Under the pieces are notes generated by a model. It saw only the letters and a program-made list of their open reading frames with translations. It did no database searches and had not been told where the DNA came from. From contig CALCVT010000020.1 in the NCBI GenBank assembly GCA_937906495.1, positions 1 to 11,883 on the forward strand: 11,883 bases of DNA, read 5' to 3'. Each line of letters starts with the position of its first letter. The first letter of the stretch is position 1. The stretch is from an uncultured Prevotella sp. Lineage in GTDB: Bacteria; Bacteroidota; Bacteroidia; Bacteroidales; Bacteroidaceae. The position numbers and the translations under genes were made by a program. Shown one piece after another: positions 1 through 5,721 of this stretch.

Positions 1-57
1 AAAGTTAGTGAAAGGTGAGCGGAGAAGCAAATCCGAAAGCCAACTTTCGGGAGTTAG
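1..57 (-). repeat. Hairpin-promoter repeat element, edge copy
   Basis: Read on the minus strand, this stretch has a 7-bp stem (CCGAAAG/CTTTCGG at 32-49), a -33 box TTTG (28-31), exactly 20 bases, then TAACTTT at 7-1, which would be completed to TAnnTTTG by the base just outside the window. The right half (CTTCTCC, then CTCACCTTTCACTA) matches the elements at 7410-7575 and 5468-5714. The left GCGGCTCGG block of the other copies is absent, so this is a partial or diverged copy. It begins 1 base past the TGA of the neighbouring lipoprotein gene and points out of the window, so it probably drives a minus-strand gene to the left. Confidence 0.7.
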
Positions 58-58
58 A

Positions 59-646
59 TCACTTAGTTTCAAAGTGTCCTTTGATAGAAATAGAATCATT
101 GCCGCGATACAGCACGGCGTCGATGTTTCCTTCTATCAGTTTAGGTTGTAGGGTATAGGCGTTGCCATCGTCATCGTAGAAATATTTTATATCGGTGATT
201 TCTAACTTGACTGGGCGGGATGCTTTTACATCGAATTTATTGCAAACACCGGTGCTATCCGTTGCCCAGCAACTGACTGCATTATAATCGTCTTGCTCCG
301 AAAATGACGGAATAGAAGCGGTTATATACTGAGTGCCTACTTCGAACTGCATTAAATTACACCGAAGGCGAATATCCTTCTTGTCTAGTACATTGATATG
401 GATATAGTAGGCCCGCTTACTATCGACAAACTTATTACTGTGTGTATACCGAGGTCCTTTATTGATGTAATCTTTATAGTGAGTATTCTGCAAATGCATT
501 TTCTCGCCATTGATTTCTCCATCAAAATATCCCCAGTAATTAGCATCCTGAGGTTTCCACGTTTCTTCGTCGTCAGCGCACGAACTCATGCTAAAAGTAA
601 GTGCGAACGCCCCGATCATAGGGGCTAAACAAGTTAAGCGTTTCAT
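59..646 (-). CDS. Putative lipoprotein, 195 aa
   Basis: Starts at the ATG giving MKRLTCLAP; the reading frame could begin two codons earlier at a TTG, which is less likely. Residues 1 to about 22 form a lipoprotein signal peptide ending in a SMSSC lipobox, followed by the acidic run ADDEE, which in Bacteroidota is typical of lipoproteins exported to the outer membrane or cell surface. The mature part is beta-rich and polar, with WGYFDGEINGEKMHL near the start and SISIKGHFETK at the end, a pattern seen in small Bacteroidota lipoproteins of unknown function. No catalytic motif is visible. It lies 16 bp downstream of the lipoprotein gene at 663-1082, is probably co-transcribed with it, and has no promoter of its own in the gap. 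Function unknown. Confidence 0.8.
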   Translation of the reverse strand: MKRLTCLAPMIGAFALTFSMSSCADDEETWKPQDANYWGYFDGEINGEKMHLQNTHYKDYINKGPRYTHSNKFVDSKRAYYIHINVLDKKDIRLRCNLMQFEVGTQYITASIPSFSEQDDYNAVSCWATDSTGVCNKFDVKASRPVKLEITDIKYFYDDDGNAYTLQPKLIEGNIDAVLYRGNDSISIKGHFETK

Positions 647-662
647 TGCCAAAGAACTTCGT

Positions 663-1082
663 TTAAGGTATTTGATAAGTTAATTCGTAATAATGTTTGC
701 CGCTTTGCTTCACCACATAGGGTTCACCGGCTACGGATACGGATATTTGCAATTTTTCGGCTGAGTTTCCCAAACGTTCAGCGTTTCCCGAATTTTCTGA
801 ACTTCCTGAGTCTCCCTTGCGGCTGACAACCATAGCAGCCTTATAGCCCGACTTAACCGGACCTACCACGCGCTCAAAATAGCCGGTCTGCAAGGTTTCC
901 TCTACGAGCTTCATGTGGCTGTACTCGTCCATGTAATAGATAGTCATTTTGTCGTGAGGTAATGCAAAGACTTCGTACTTTACGTAATAGTTGGGAGTTT
1001 CTACCTCGTCGTCCGTGCAGCCTCCAAGGGTCAGGAGCGGAAGGAGAAGGAGCAATCGCTGCATCAAATGCTTCATGTTCAT
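663..1082 (-). CDS. Putative lipoprotein, 139 aa
   Basis: Starts at the ATG of MNMKHLMQRL; an alternative ATG lies two codons later. A Leu-rich signal peptide ends in the lipobox LGGC, followed by TDDEVE, so lipid attachment is expected after about 21 residues. The mature protein reads YYVKYEVFALP..MTIYYMDEYS..VVGPVKSGYKAAM..ISVSVAGEPYVVKQSG. From memory this resembles the small beta-sandwich lipoproteins (VKYEV..GPVKKGFKA type, vaguely MmpS-like) common in Bacteroidota, whose function is not established. A Ser/Gly/Asn-rich loop (GDSGSSENSGN) interrupts the fold. The frame stays open upstream of the ATG as far as 1223, but that part overlaps the promoter at 1170-1201 and encodes no signal peptide. 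It is probably the first gene of a two-gene operon with the lipoprotein at 59-646. Confidence 0.8.
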   Translation of the reverse strand: MNMKHLMQRLLLLLPLLTLGGCTDDEVETPNYYVKYEVFALPHDKMTIYYMDEYSHMKLVEETLQTGYFERVVGPVKSGYKAAMVVSRKGDSGSSENSGNAERLGNSAEKLQISVSVAGEPYVVKQSGKHYYELTYQIP

Positions 1083-1169
1083 CAAATAAATTGTTTTAAG
1101 TTGACTCTTTGTGTTTAGAAGGGTACTCCCGGCTCCAGAAACTGAGGATGAGGAGTACTCAAAGCACCG

Positions 1170-1201
1170 CAAAAGTACCCATCCCGCGTAAATAACGCAA
1201 C
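1170..1201 (-). promoter_or_regulatory. Promoter for the lipoprotein pair
   Basis: On the minus strand GTTG (1201-1198), exactly 20 bases, then TACTTTTG (1177-1170), matching the Bacteroidota -33/-7 pattern. The transcript would start near 1164 and have a leader of about 80 bases before the ATG at 1082. The upstream edge is 5 bp from the 21-bp repeat array. Confidence 0.7.
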
Positions 1202-1206
1202 CTTGG

Positions 1207-1269
1207 GGGCACCGAAGCGGCATTTTTGGGCTCTGAAACGGAAATATTCGGCACTGAAGCGTTTTGCTT
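1207..1269 (-). repeat. 21-bp direct-repeat array, three units
   Basis: Units at 1207-1227, 1228-1248 and a more diverged 1249-1269. On the plus strand they alternate GGGCACCGAAGCGG and GGGCTCTGAAACGG cores, each followed by an A/T-rich spacer. The same two unit types recur at 1608-1703. The array stops 5 bp short of the -33 box of the promoter at 1170-1201. 21 bp is two helical turns, so units sit on one face of the DNA. Confidence 0.75.
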
Positions 1270-1565
1270 AGTATATTCCAACCTTACGCAAGCCCTGTCT
1301 GTCGCACACTGCCTGCTTTCGAATATCTTCCATCCCCCCGGCCCGATGTTGTGCAGGCCGGAGGACAAAGGCAAACGGTGCCCTCGGGAAAAGAGTGCCC
1401 TTTTAGTACGTGCACTGCCGGCTCTTACTCCACCTTAGAGGTACGGGCCGTAAAGCAGTTCGGGACGGACAAGGTAAAGCAGACCAAGCCACCAGACTCT
1501 CCATCCGTACGATGTTATCCGGCCGAGACGTTTGCCTGCGTTGCACCTAGCTGCATCAAGCTTTA
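1270..1565 (-). ncRNA. Candidate non-coding transcript or long leader
   Basis: A good promoter (1571-1602) points into this stretch, which carries no plausible gene. It contains a G/C-rich hairpin at 1336-1364 (8 bp with one bulge, CCGGCC/GGCCGG core) and smaller stems such as AAAAG/CTTTT within 1389-1412. I looked for hallmarks of RNase P RNA, tmRNA and SRP RNA and found none that fit. No Rho-independent terminator is visible, so the RNA may simply run on as an alternative long 5' leader of the lipoprotein operon. The identity is unknown. Confidence 0.3.
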
Positions 1566-1570
1566 CATTG

Positions 1571-1602
1571 CAAAAGTAGCAAACCACAAATAGTTCGGCA
1601 AG
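1571..1602 (-). promoter_or_regulatory. Second minus-strand promoter
   Basis: On the minus strand CTTG (1602-1599), 20 bases, TACTTTTG (1578-1571). Geometry is the same as at 1170-1201, 401 bp away, including the 5-bp gap to the upstream 21-bp array, although the bases between the boxes differ. It would give a start near 1565. Confidence 0.65.
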
Positions 1603-1607
1603 GCCGA

Positions 1608-1703
1608 TGGTATCGAAGCGGAAAAATTGGGCACCGAAGCGGCATTTTGGGGCTCTGAAACGGAAACATTGGGCACCGAAGCAGAAACATTGGGCTCTGA
1701 ACG
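1608..1703 (-). repeat. 21-bp direct-repeat array, 4.6 units
   Basis: Units at 1608-1628, 1629-1649, 1650-1670, 1671-1691 and a partial one at 1692-1703. They alternate between a CACCGAAGCGG type and a CTCTGAAACGG type. It lies immediately upstream (minus-strand sense) of the promoter at 1571-1602 and is the larger of two related arrays. Confidence 0.8.
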
Positions 1704-1861
1704 ATTGGATTTACATAGGACACAATTTCTACAATATGCACCGCTTTCCAAGCTAGCGGAATACCTGCCTTTCGCCTCATGGCAATAGAGCAACCGAACA
1801 TTATAACCCTATTTTTAAACGTATATTTTGCAATATAGCAGACAGTATCACAAAAAAACAA

Positions 1862-1908
1862 AAGTAGAAAACTCTGTATCTCGATATAGTTTCTACTTCC
1901 TATCTTTG
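1862..1908 (+). promoter_or_regulatory. Promoter with 9-bp inverted repeat
   Basis: TATCTTTG at 1901-1908 is a perfect -7 box; the -33 position (1877-1880, TATC) is poor. A perfect inverted repeat AAGTAGAAA (1862-1870) and TTTCTACTT (1890-1898) straddles the -33 region, with arm centres 28 bp apart, and ends 2 bp before the -7 box. This looks like an operator for a dimeric regulator controlling the outer-membrane protein gene downstream. The weak -33 would fit activation, the overlap repression. Confidence 0.6.
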
Positions 1909-2000
1909 CACAACCAAAAGGATACAAACTGGTTTCGTCGAACCTTGAAAGCAGGCATTCAGTTTATCTGTGCACGCGCCTTCTGCTATTACTCTTACAC

Positions 2001-2038
2001 ATTATTACCACTCTTTTTACATATTATTACCACTCTTT
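2001..2038 (+). repeat. Short direct repeat in the leader
   Basis: ATTATTACCACTCTTT occurs at 2001-2016 and again at 2023-2038, a 22-bp period, in the A/T-rich untranslated leader 13 bases before the ATG at 2051. The role is unknown; it may simply be a small tandem duplication. Confidence 0.6.
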
Positions 2039-2050
2039 ATTTTACATTTT

Positions 2051-2656
2051 ATGAATCTGCACACAAAACTTTGCCTAAGTTGTACAGCCATTCTTACAGC
2101 TTTTTCGCTCAATGCCTCGGCCCAAAAGTATGAAAAATCTTCGTTCGCAATATTTGGCGGATACGAGCACTTTCCCGAAATGCGCCAAGGCAACGGCTAC
2201 AATGTGGGAGTTGAATACAAAAACTACTTACGCAAAAGAATTTACTTTGTGGCTAATTTTCATGCAGGTGTAAATGATGGCGGTGTTGTTTCTGAATACG
2301 ACCGCGATGGTATACACTATCGCTTTGACCTGTACAACAGTGTTCGCGACTATATGGTGGGCATCGGCATTGGCTACGATTTTCTGCAACGGGGCAAACA
2401 TAAATTGTACCTGCAGGGCACTGTAGGTCTGGGATCGTCTGAACAGGAAGTAGATGGTATTGTACTGTCGCCCGGCGGTGCTTACGATATCGTTAAAACC
2501 TTCGAAGAAAAGTCTACCCGCTATGCCATCTCGGCATCGGCGGGCTACGACTATCAACTTACGCGCTGGCTTTCGGTAGGCGTAAACTATACCGGTTGGC
2601 AAATTGGCTACGAATTTAAGAGTTCGGCCAATGTAAAAGTTGGATTTTGGTTCTGA
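2051..2656 (+). CDS. Small outer-membrane beta-barrel protein, 201 aa
   Basis: The chosen ATG gives a clean signal peptide (MNLHTKLCLSCTAILTAFSL, cleavage after NASA, residue 24). Earlier starts in frame would place extra hydrophobic residues before it. The mature protein of about 177 residues alternates polar and aromatic/hydrophobic residues: FAIFGGYEHF, VGVEYKNYL, YFVANFHAGV, YMVGIGIGYDF, LYLQGTVGLG, YAISASAGYDY, WLSVGVNYTGW, and ends NVKVGFWF. A terminal aromatic residue is the classic signature for outer-membrane barrel insertion. Length and pattern fit an 8-stranded barrel of the outer-membrane beta-barrel/porin-like superfamily. It is a single-gene transcript, with the operator-like promoter upstream and a terminator at 2689-2730. 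Specific function is unknown. Confidence 0.8.
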   Translation: MNLHTKLCLSCTAILTAFSLNASAQKYEKSSFAIFGGYEHFPEMRQGNGYNVGVEYKNYLRKRIYFVANFHAGVNDGGVVSEYDRDGIHYRFDLYNSVRDYMVGIGIGYDFLQRGKHKLYLQGTVGLGSSEQEVDGIVLSPGGAYDIVKTFEEKSTRYAISASAGYDYQLTRWLSVGVNYTGWQIGYEFKSSANVKVGFWF

Positions 2657-2688
2657 TTCGACCAACCTCCTGCGCTGCAAACAAACAG

Positions 2689-2730
2689 AGCCGGAAGGAT
2701 TCCCTGTTCTACCAGGTTATCCTTCCGGCT
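2689..2730. terminator. Bidirectional terminator
   Basis: A perfect 12-bp stem, AGCCGGAAGGAT (2689-2700) and ATCCTTCCGGCT (2719-2730), with an 18-base loop, is followed by TTGTTGTTG. On the other strand it is followed by TGTTTGTTTG. It sits between the convergent outer-membrane protein (ends 2656) and thioredoxin (ends 2803) genes and can serve both. Confidence 0.8.
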
Positions 2731-2802
2731 TTGTTGTTGCAAGTGGCTCCACAACCACTCCAAAGGGGATGAATGGATACATATCATACCCTCCACTCCC
2801 TA

Positions 2803-3135
2803 TTACTGAGCGCTCTGCAACAGTCCTTCAACCTGTTGCACTAACTGGCCGTAGGGCAATCCACCCACTACGCGCTCAATGCGGCCTTCGATGTCGATAA
2901 AGAAGAGGGTGGGGATAGACATGATGCGGGCAGCCTCAGCCAATGCCTGGTTCTTGTCTACATCTACCTTGAGCACTTTTACACGGCCTTCGTACTCGGT
3001 GGCCAATTTTTCAATCAGGGGCGAAAGCGCCCGGCAGGGACCGCACCAGGTGGCATAAAAGTCAATCACTACAGGGGTCTTTCCGGTAAAATCGTAACCT
3101 TTAAGGTAGGGAAGATATTGGTTAATTGTTTCCAT
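2803..3135 (-). CDS. trxA: Thioredoxin, 110 aa
   Basis: Cytoplasmic thiol-disulfide oxidoreductase. Starting at METINQY the protein has the normal thioredoxin length and no signal peptide. Seen in sequence: VVIDFYATWCGPC with the active-site pair Cys31 and Cys34 in a WCGPC motif, the buried Asp25, and the cis-proline loop SIPTLFF, then a C-terminal helix. The family reduces disulfides in ribonucleotide reductase, peroxidases and methionine sulfoxide reductases, recycled by thioredoxin reductase. The gene is divergent from oxyR, with overlapping promoters at 3242-3291, so OxyR control is likely but inferred. The untranslated leader is about 100 bases. Bacteroidota carry several thioredoxins, so the symbol marks the family rather than one particular paralogue. 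Confidence 0.92.
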   Translation of the reverse strand: METINQYLPYLKGYDFTGKTPVVIDFYATWCGPCRALSPLIEKLATEYEGRVKVLKVDVDKNQALAEAARIMSIPTLFFIDIEGRIERVVGGLPYGQLVQQVEGLLQSAQ

Positions 3136-3241
3136 TGTTGCTGAATTTTTAAAAGTTAATATGCCTAGAGTTGAAACCGTCCGGGCCTTTGGGCTGAAGT
3201 CTGCGGCAGGGAGCCGAGAACTTTCGTCCGGTTTTCTGATG

Positions 3242-3273
3242 CAAAAGTACAACACAAACTACTGGCCGACAAA
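3242..3273 (-). promoter_or_regulatory. Thioredoxin promoter
   Basis: On the minus strand TTTG (3273-3270), exactly 20 bases, TACTTTTG (3249-3242): a textbook Bacteroidota housekeeping-sigma promoter. It overlaps the expected -33 region of the divergent oxyR promoter. Confidence 0.8.
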
Positions 3274-3291
3274 TGCTTTGTTCTATCTTTG
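3260..3291 (+). promoter_or_regulatory. oxyR promoter
   Basis: TATCTTTG at 3284-3291 is a perfect -7 box. The -33 position (3260-3264, TACTG) is poor. The start would fall near 3297, giving a leader of only about 10-15 bases. The spacer contains the thioredoxin -33 box on the other strand, so the two promoters compete or are co-regulated. Confidence 0.65.
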
Positions 3292-3311
3292 CATAGATAA
3301 TAACTATGCTT

Positions 3312-4238
3312 ATGACCTTACAGCAACTCAAATATATCTTAGCACTCAACCGCTACCGCAGTTTTGCCCGCGCTTCGGAGGAGTTGGGCATTACGCAGCC
3401 CACGCTGAGCGCCATGCTTGTAAAACTGGAGGAAGAACTGGATGTTCGCCTGTTTGAACGCAGCAACAAACGGGTGGTTCCAACTGCAGCAGGCGAACGC
3501 ATTGTACGCCAGGCTGAAAAGGCCTGCCGCGAAGCAGAGCGTATTTACGAACTCGTGGCCGAAGACCGTGGAAGTGTTTCGGGAGCTTTTTCGCTTGCTG
3601 TCGGACCATCCATTGCACCCTACTTGCTGCCGCACTTTATTAAGCATTATACCGAAAGTTATCCACAAGTGGAACTGAACATTGTGGAACTGAAAACAAA
3701 CTCGATGTTCGAGGCTTTGCTGCGTGGCGAACTGGATGCGGGCATCGCCATCAGCACCGCTCCCCCACCCGACTTGCTCGAAATTCCGCTCTACACGGAG
3801 CGCTTTTGGGTGTACCTTGCCGAAAACTGCTGGCGAAAGCTACCGGTTTTTAAACCGGAGAACCTGGAACACGAGCAAATGTGGATTATGAAGGAGGCGC
3901 AATGCCTGCGCAACAGTGCCTTCAGCTTTTGCCACGCCCGGAGTAAGGGAAAACACATCTACGAGGCGGGAAGCATCGAAACGCTAATCCGGATTGTCGA
4001 CCTGAACGGCGGATTTACCATCATCCCCGAAATGCACCTGCCACTACTCTCCGAAAAACAGCGACAAAACGTGCGCAAAATCGAGGGAGACCGGCCGGCA
4101 CAGCGCTGTGTATCGCTCTACATCAGGGCCGACTACATCCGCGAACAAATGCTTAACGCCTTGACCAACTCGCTGCTACGCTTTATGCCTAAGGGAATGA
4201 TTGAAAAACGCATTGAGCAGTTCGGCATCAAACTGTAA
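3312..4238 (+). CDS. oxyR: OxyR, peroxide-sensing LysR regulator, 308 aa
   Basis: LysR-family activator of the peroxide response. The N-terminal winged helix-turn-helix is clear (TLQQLKYILALNRYRSFARA, then ASEELGITQPTLSAMLVKLE, residues 2-60), followed by a linker helix and the two-lobed sensor domain. Decisive evidence is the pair Cys198 and Cys207 in CLRNSAFSFC, which matches the E. coli OxyR redox pair Cys199/Cys208 in sequence and spacing; it forms an intramolecular disulfide on peroxide exposure. I chose MTLQQL over the ATG two codons earlier (3306) because homologues begin this way; both are possible. It is divergent from thioredoxin, a common type of OxyR target, and probably autoregulated through the shared promoter region. 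The stop overlaps the next promoter (4221-4253). Confidence 0.95.
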   Translation: MTLQQLKYILALNRYRSFARASEELGITQPTLSAMLVKLEEELDVRLFERSNKRVVPTAAGERIVRQAEKACREAERIYELVAEDRGSVSGAFSLAVGPSIAPYLLPHFIKHYTESYPQVELNIVELKTNSMFEALLRGELDAGIAISTAPPPDLLEIPLYTERFWVYLAENCWRKLPVFKPENLEHEQMWIMKEAQCLRNSAFSFCHARSKGKHIYEAGSIETLIRIVDLNGGFTIIPEMHLPLLSEKQRQNVRKIEGDRPAQRCVSLYIRADYIREQMLNALTNSLLRFMPKGMIEKRIEQFGIKL

Positions 4239-4253
4239 AAATGCGTAACTTTG
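4221..4253 (+). promoter_or_regulatory. Promoter for the DUF1232 gene
   Basis: TAACTTTG at 4246-4253 is a perfect -7 box, with TTCG at 4221-4224 as a fair -33 box and a 21-base spacer. It overlaps the last codons of oxyR and would start transcription about 25 bases before the ATG at 4284. Confidence 0.55.
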
Positions 4254-4283
4254 CTCCTACTACCTTTTAAAACTAAATAGCCT

Positions 4284-4652
4284 ATGGACCTTATACCTTA
4301 CCAAAAATACTACAAAGAAACAGAATTGTGGAAAAAACTATCGCGTGTGGGCAAAAAGGTGGGCATCAAAGCGGTTTATGCCGTGTTGCTCTTATTTTAT
4401 GCCTCGGTCAGCAAACAAACCAGCCTGCGCGACAAGGTTATTATCTACGGGGCCCTTGGCTACTTTGTGCTGCCACTCGACCTCATACCCGATGCGCTTG
4501 GTCCGCTGGGCTACTCCGACGATCTTTCGGCACTGCTGCTGGCACTCAAAAATGTGTGGCAAAATATTACGCCCGAGGTGCAAGCCAAAGCGCGTGCCCG
4601 ACTGACAGACTGGTTCGGCCACTTTACCGAACAAGATATTCAACTCTTCTGA
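4284..4652 (+). CDS. DUF1232/YkvA-family membrane protein, 122 aa
   Basis: The family signature is plain at residues 57-88: ALGYFVLPLDLIPDALGPLG followed by YSDDLSALLLAL, the YfxxPlDlIPD...GylDDl pattern of YkvA-like proteins (Pfam DUF1232). A hydrophobic segment at residues 30-41 (AVYAVLLLFYAS) and the conserved region itself suggest two membrane-associated helices. The C-terminal 30 residues are helical and polar. No biochemical function is established for the family. It has its own promoter inside the end of oxyR and is followed after 58 bp by the hydrolase gene at 4711, with no terminator seen, so the two may be co-transcribed. Confidence 0.88.
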   Translation: MDLIPYQKYYKETELWKKLSRVGKKVGIKAVYAVLLLFYASVSKQTSLRDKVIIYGALGYFVLPLDLIPDALGPLGYSDDLSALLLALKNVWQNITPEVQAKARARLTDWFGHFTEQDIQLF

Positions 4653-4710
4653 CAACTGTTCCGTTCTACTGTTTTCAACATTTTGCAAGCCTTCCACACT
4701 GCTCTTTGTC

Positions 4711-5469
4711 ATGACGCTTACTTATGTTTTCCACAGCGGCTTTGCCATCGAAACGGCACAGGCGCTCCTGTTGTTTGACTGCTGGCTCGACCCTTCGAAC
4801 TGCCTGCCGCCCCTGCTTGCAAGCGGCAAACCGGTGTACGTTTTTGTCAGTCATTTTCACGAAGATCACTTCAGCCGCCACATTTTGGAGTGGCGCCGAA
4901 ACTATCCGCAAACGCGCTTTACTTACTTGCTCTCCAAAGACATTCTGAAGCACCGCCGAGCTGCACGCAACGAGGCGGACGTGTGGATGGCCAAAGGGGC
5001 CGTATGGAACGATGACTACCTGCACGTAATAGCTGCAGGCAGCAACGACAGCGGGGTATCGTGGGTGGTGGAGATAGAGGGTAAACGCATCTTTCACGCC
5101 GGCGACCTGAACAACTGGTACGCACGATTCCTGACCGACTACTACGAAGGGGGCACCATACACAGCGCTGAGTTTGGCGAGGTGGACCCGCTCTACGAGG
5201 AAAAACGCTACCTGGGCGAACTCAAAGACTTGCGCAAGGTGGCCGATGCCTTCGATGTGGTGATGTTTCCGGTCGATGGCCGCATCGGCAACGGCTACAC
5301 ACGCGGCGCCCGTCAGTTTATTGCCCGCTTCCGCACCGCTCTGTTTGTACCCATGCACTTTGTACTGGCGGGCTTTGCCTCGGCCTGGCGCATGGAGGAG
5401 TTTACAAGGCCTGAACACATTGCTTTCTGGAAAATCGGCCGGAACGGCGAAAGGTATAACGTAGAATGA
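4711..5469 (+). CDS. Metallo-beta-lactamase-fold hydrolase, 252 aa
   Basis: Zinc-dependent hydrolase fold, predicted cytoplasmic (no signal peptide). Metal ligands visible: the HxHxDH motif as SHFHEDHF (His48, His50, Asp52, His53), HAGDLNNW (129-136, His129 and Asp132), PVDGRIG (187-193) and a late histidine in PMHF (His216). It belongs with the UlaG-like or uncharacterised MBL proteins widespread in Bacteroidota. The length is normal and the substrate is unknown. No strong promoter was found in the 58-bp gap after the DUF1232 gene; CTCTTTG at 4701-4707 is a weak -7 candidate. Its TGA (5467-5469) touches the first base of the 84-bp repeat array, so the array abuts or has trimmed the gene end; the C-terminus ...RNGERYNVE looks intact. 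Confidence 0.88.
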   Translation: MTLTYVFHSGFAIETAQALLLFDCWLDPSNCLPPLLASGKPVYVFVSHFHEDHFSRHILEWRRNYPQTRFTYLLSKDILKHRRAARNEADVWMAKGAVWNDDYLHVIAAGSNDSGVSWVVEIEGKRIFHAGDLNNWYARFLTDYYEGGTIHSAEFGEVDPLYEEKRYLGELKDLRKVADAFDVVMFPVDGRIGNGYTRGARQFIARFRTALFVPMHFVLAGFASAWRMEEFTRPEHIAFWKIGRNGERYNVE

Positions 5470-5714
5470 CAGGAGGCGGCTCGGCAATACCTTCACTCAA
5501 AAGCAAGCTTTTGGCTTGGTATTGCTCTCGCCTTTCACTATCTTTACATAAGACAGGAGGCGGCTCGGCAATACCTTCGCTCAAAAGCAAGCTTTTGGCT
5601 TGGTATTGCTCTCGCCTTTCACTATCTTTACATAAGACAGGAGGCGGCTCGGCAATACCTTCGCTCAAAAGCAAGCTTTTGGCTTGGTATTGCTCTCGCC
5701 TTTCACTATCTTTG
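5468..5714 (+). repeat. Three tandem 84-bp hairpin-promoter elements
   Basis: Copies at 5468-5551, 5552-5635 and 5636-5714 (cut short by the gene). Copies 1 and 2 differ at one base (5495 A versus 5579 G); copies 2 and 3 differ over their shared length only at the last base of the -7 box (5630 A, 5714 G). Each copy has: AGGAGGCGGCTCGG; an outer stem AATACC/GGTATT; an inner stem CAAAAGC/GCTTTTG; CTTG; exactly 20 bases ending in CTCGCCTTTCAC; then TATCTTT(A/G). The period is a multiple of three, so open frames run through it. The same architecture occurs at 7410-7575 and partly at 1-57. Confidence 0.95.
5683..5714 (+). promoter_or_regulatory. Promoter of the peptidyl-prolyl isomerase gene
   Basis: CTTG (5683-5686), 20 bases, TATCTTTG (5707-5714), formed by the third repeat copy. 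The equivalent boxes of copies 1 and 2 (5539-5546 and 5623-5630) read TATCTTTA, probably weaker. The ATG lies only 7 bases past the -7 box, so the message would have almost no leader. Confidence 0.75.
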
Positions 5715-5721
5715 CCGCATT

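Larger units (their letters stand above)
1083..2050. other. Gene-free regulatory interval (968 bp)
   Basis: No convincing gene lies here. The interval holds two minus-strand promoters, two arrays of 21-bp direct repeats, about 350 bp of transcribed-looking but non-coding sequence between them, a plus-strand promoter with an inverted repeat at 1862-1908, and a leader of about 140 bases for the outer-membrane protein gene. Open frames that cross it are explained by the 21-bp period (a multiple of three). Confidence 0.7.

Noticed and set aside
1270..1565. RNase P RNA, tmRNA or SRP RNA gene
   Set aside because: GGACAAGGTAAAGCAGACCA around 1465-1484 slightly recalls the SRP core, but the spacing is wrong. 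The RNase P GAGGAAAGTCC motif and a tmRNA tag reading frame are absent.
1556..1927. Minus-strand frames with a 7-residue repeat (SVPNVSV, SEPQNAA)
   Set aside because: A by-product of the 21-bp array; several frames are open at once, there is no start context, and they cross two promoters.
1083..2050. Insertion sequence or MITE in the lipoprotein upstream region
   Set aside because: The two related 21-bp arrays hint at a mobile origin, but I found no terminal inverted repeats, target duplication or transposase fragment.
4675..5496. 273-codon frame antisense to the metallo-hydrolase gene
   Set aside because: The sense strand carries a full set of metal-binding motifs; the antisense protein has no recognisable feature.
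5468..5714. CRISPR array
   Set aside because: The repeats are 84 bp and directly abutting, with no variable spacers and no cas genes nearby.
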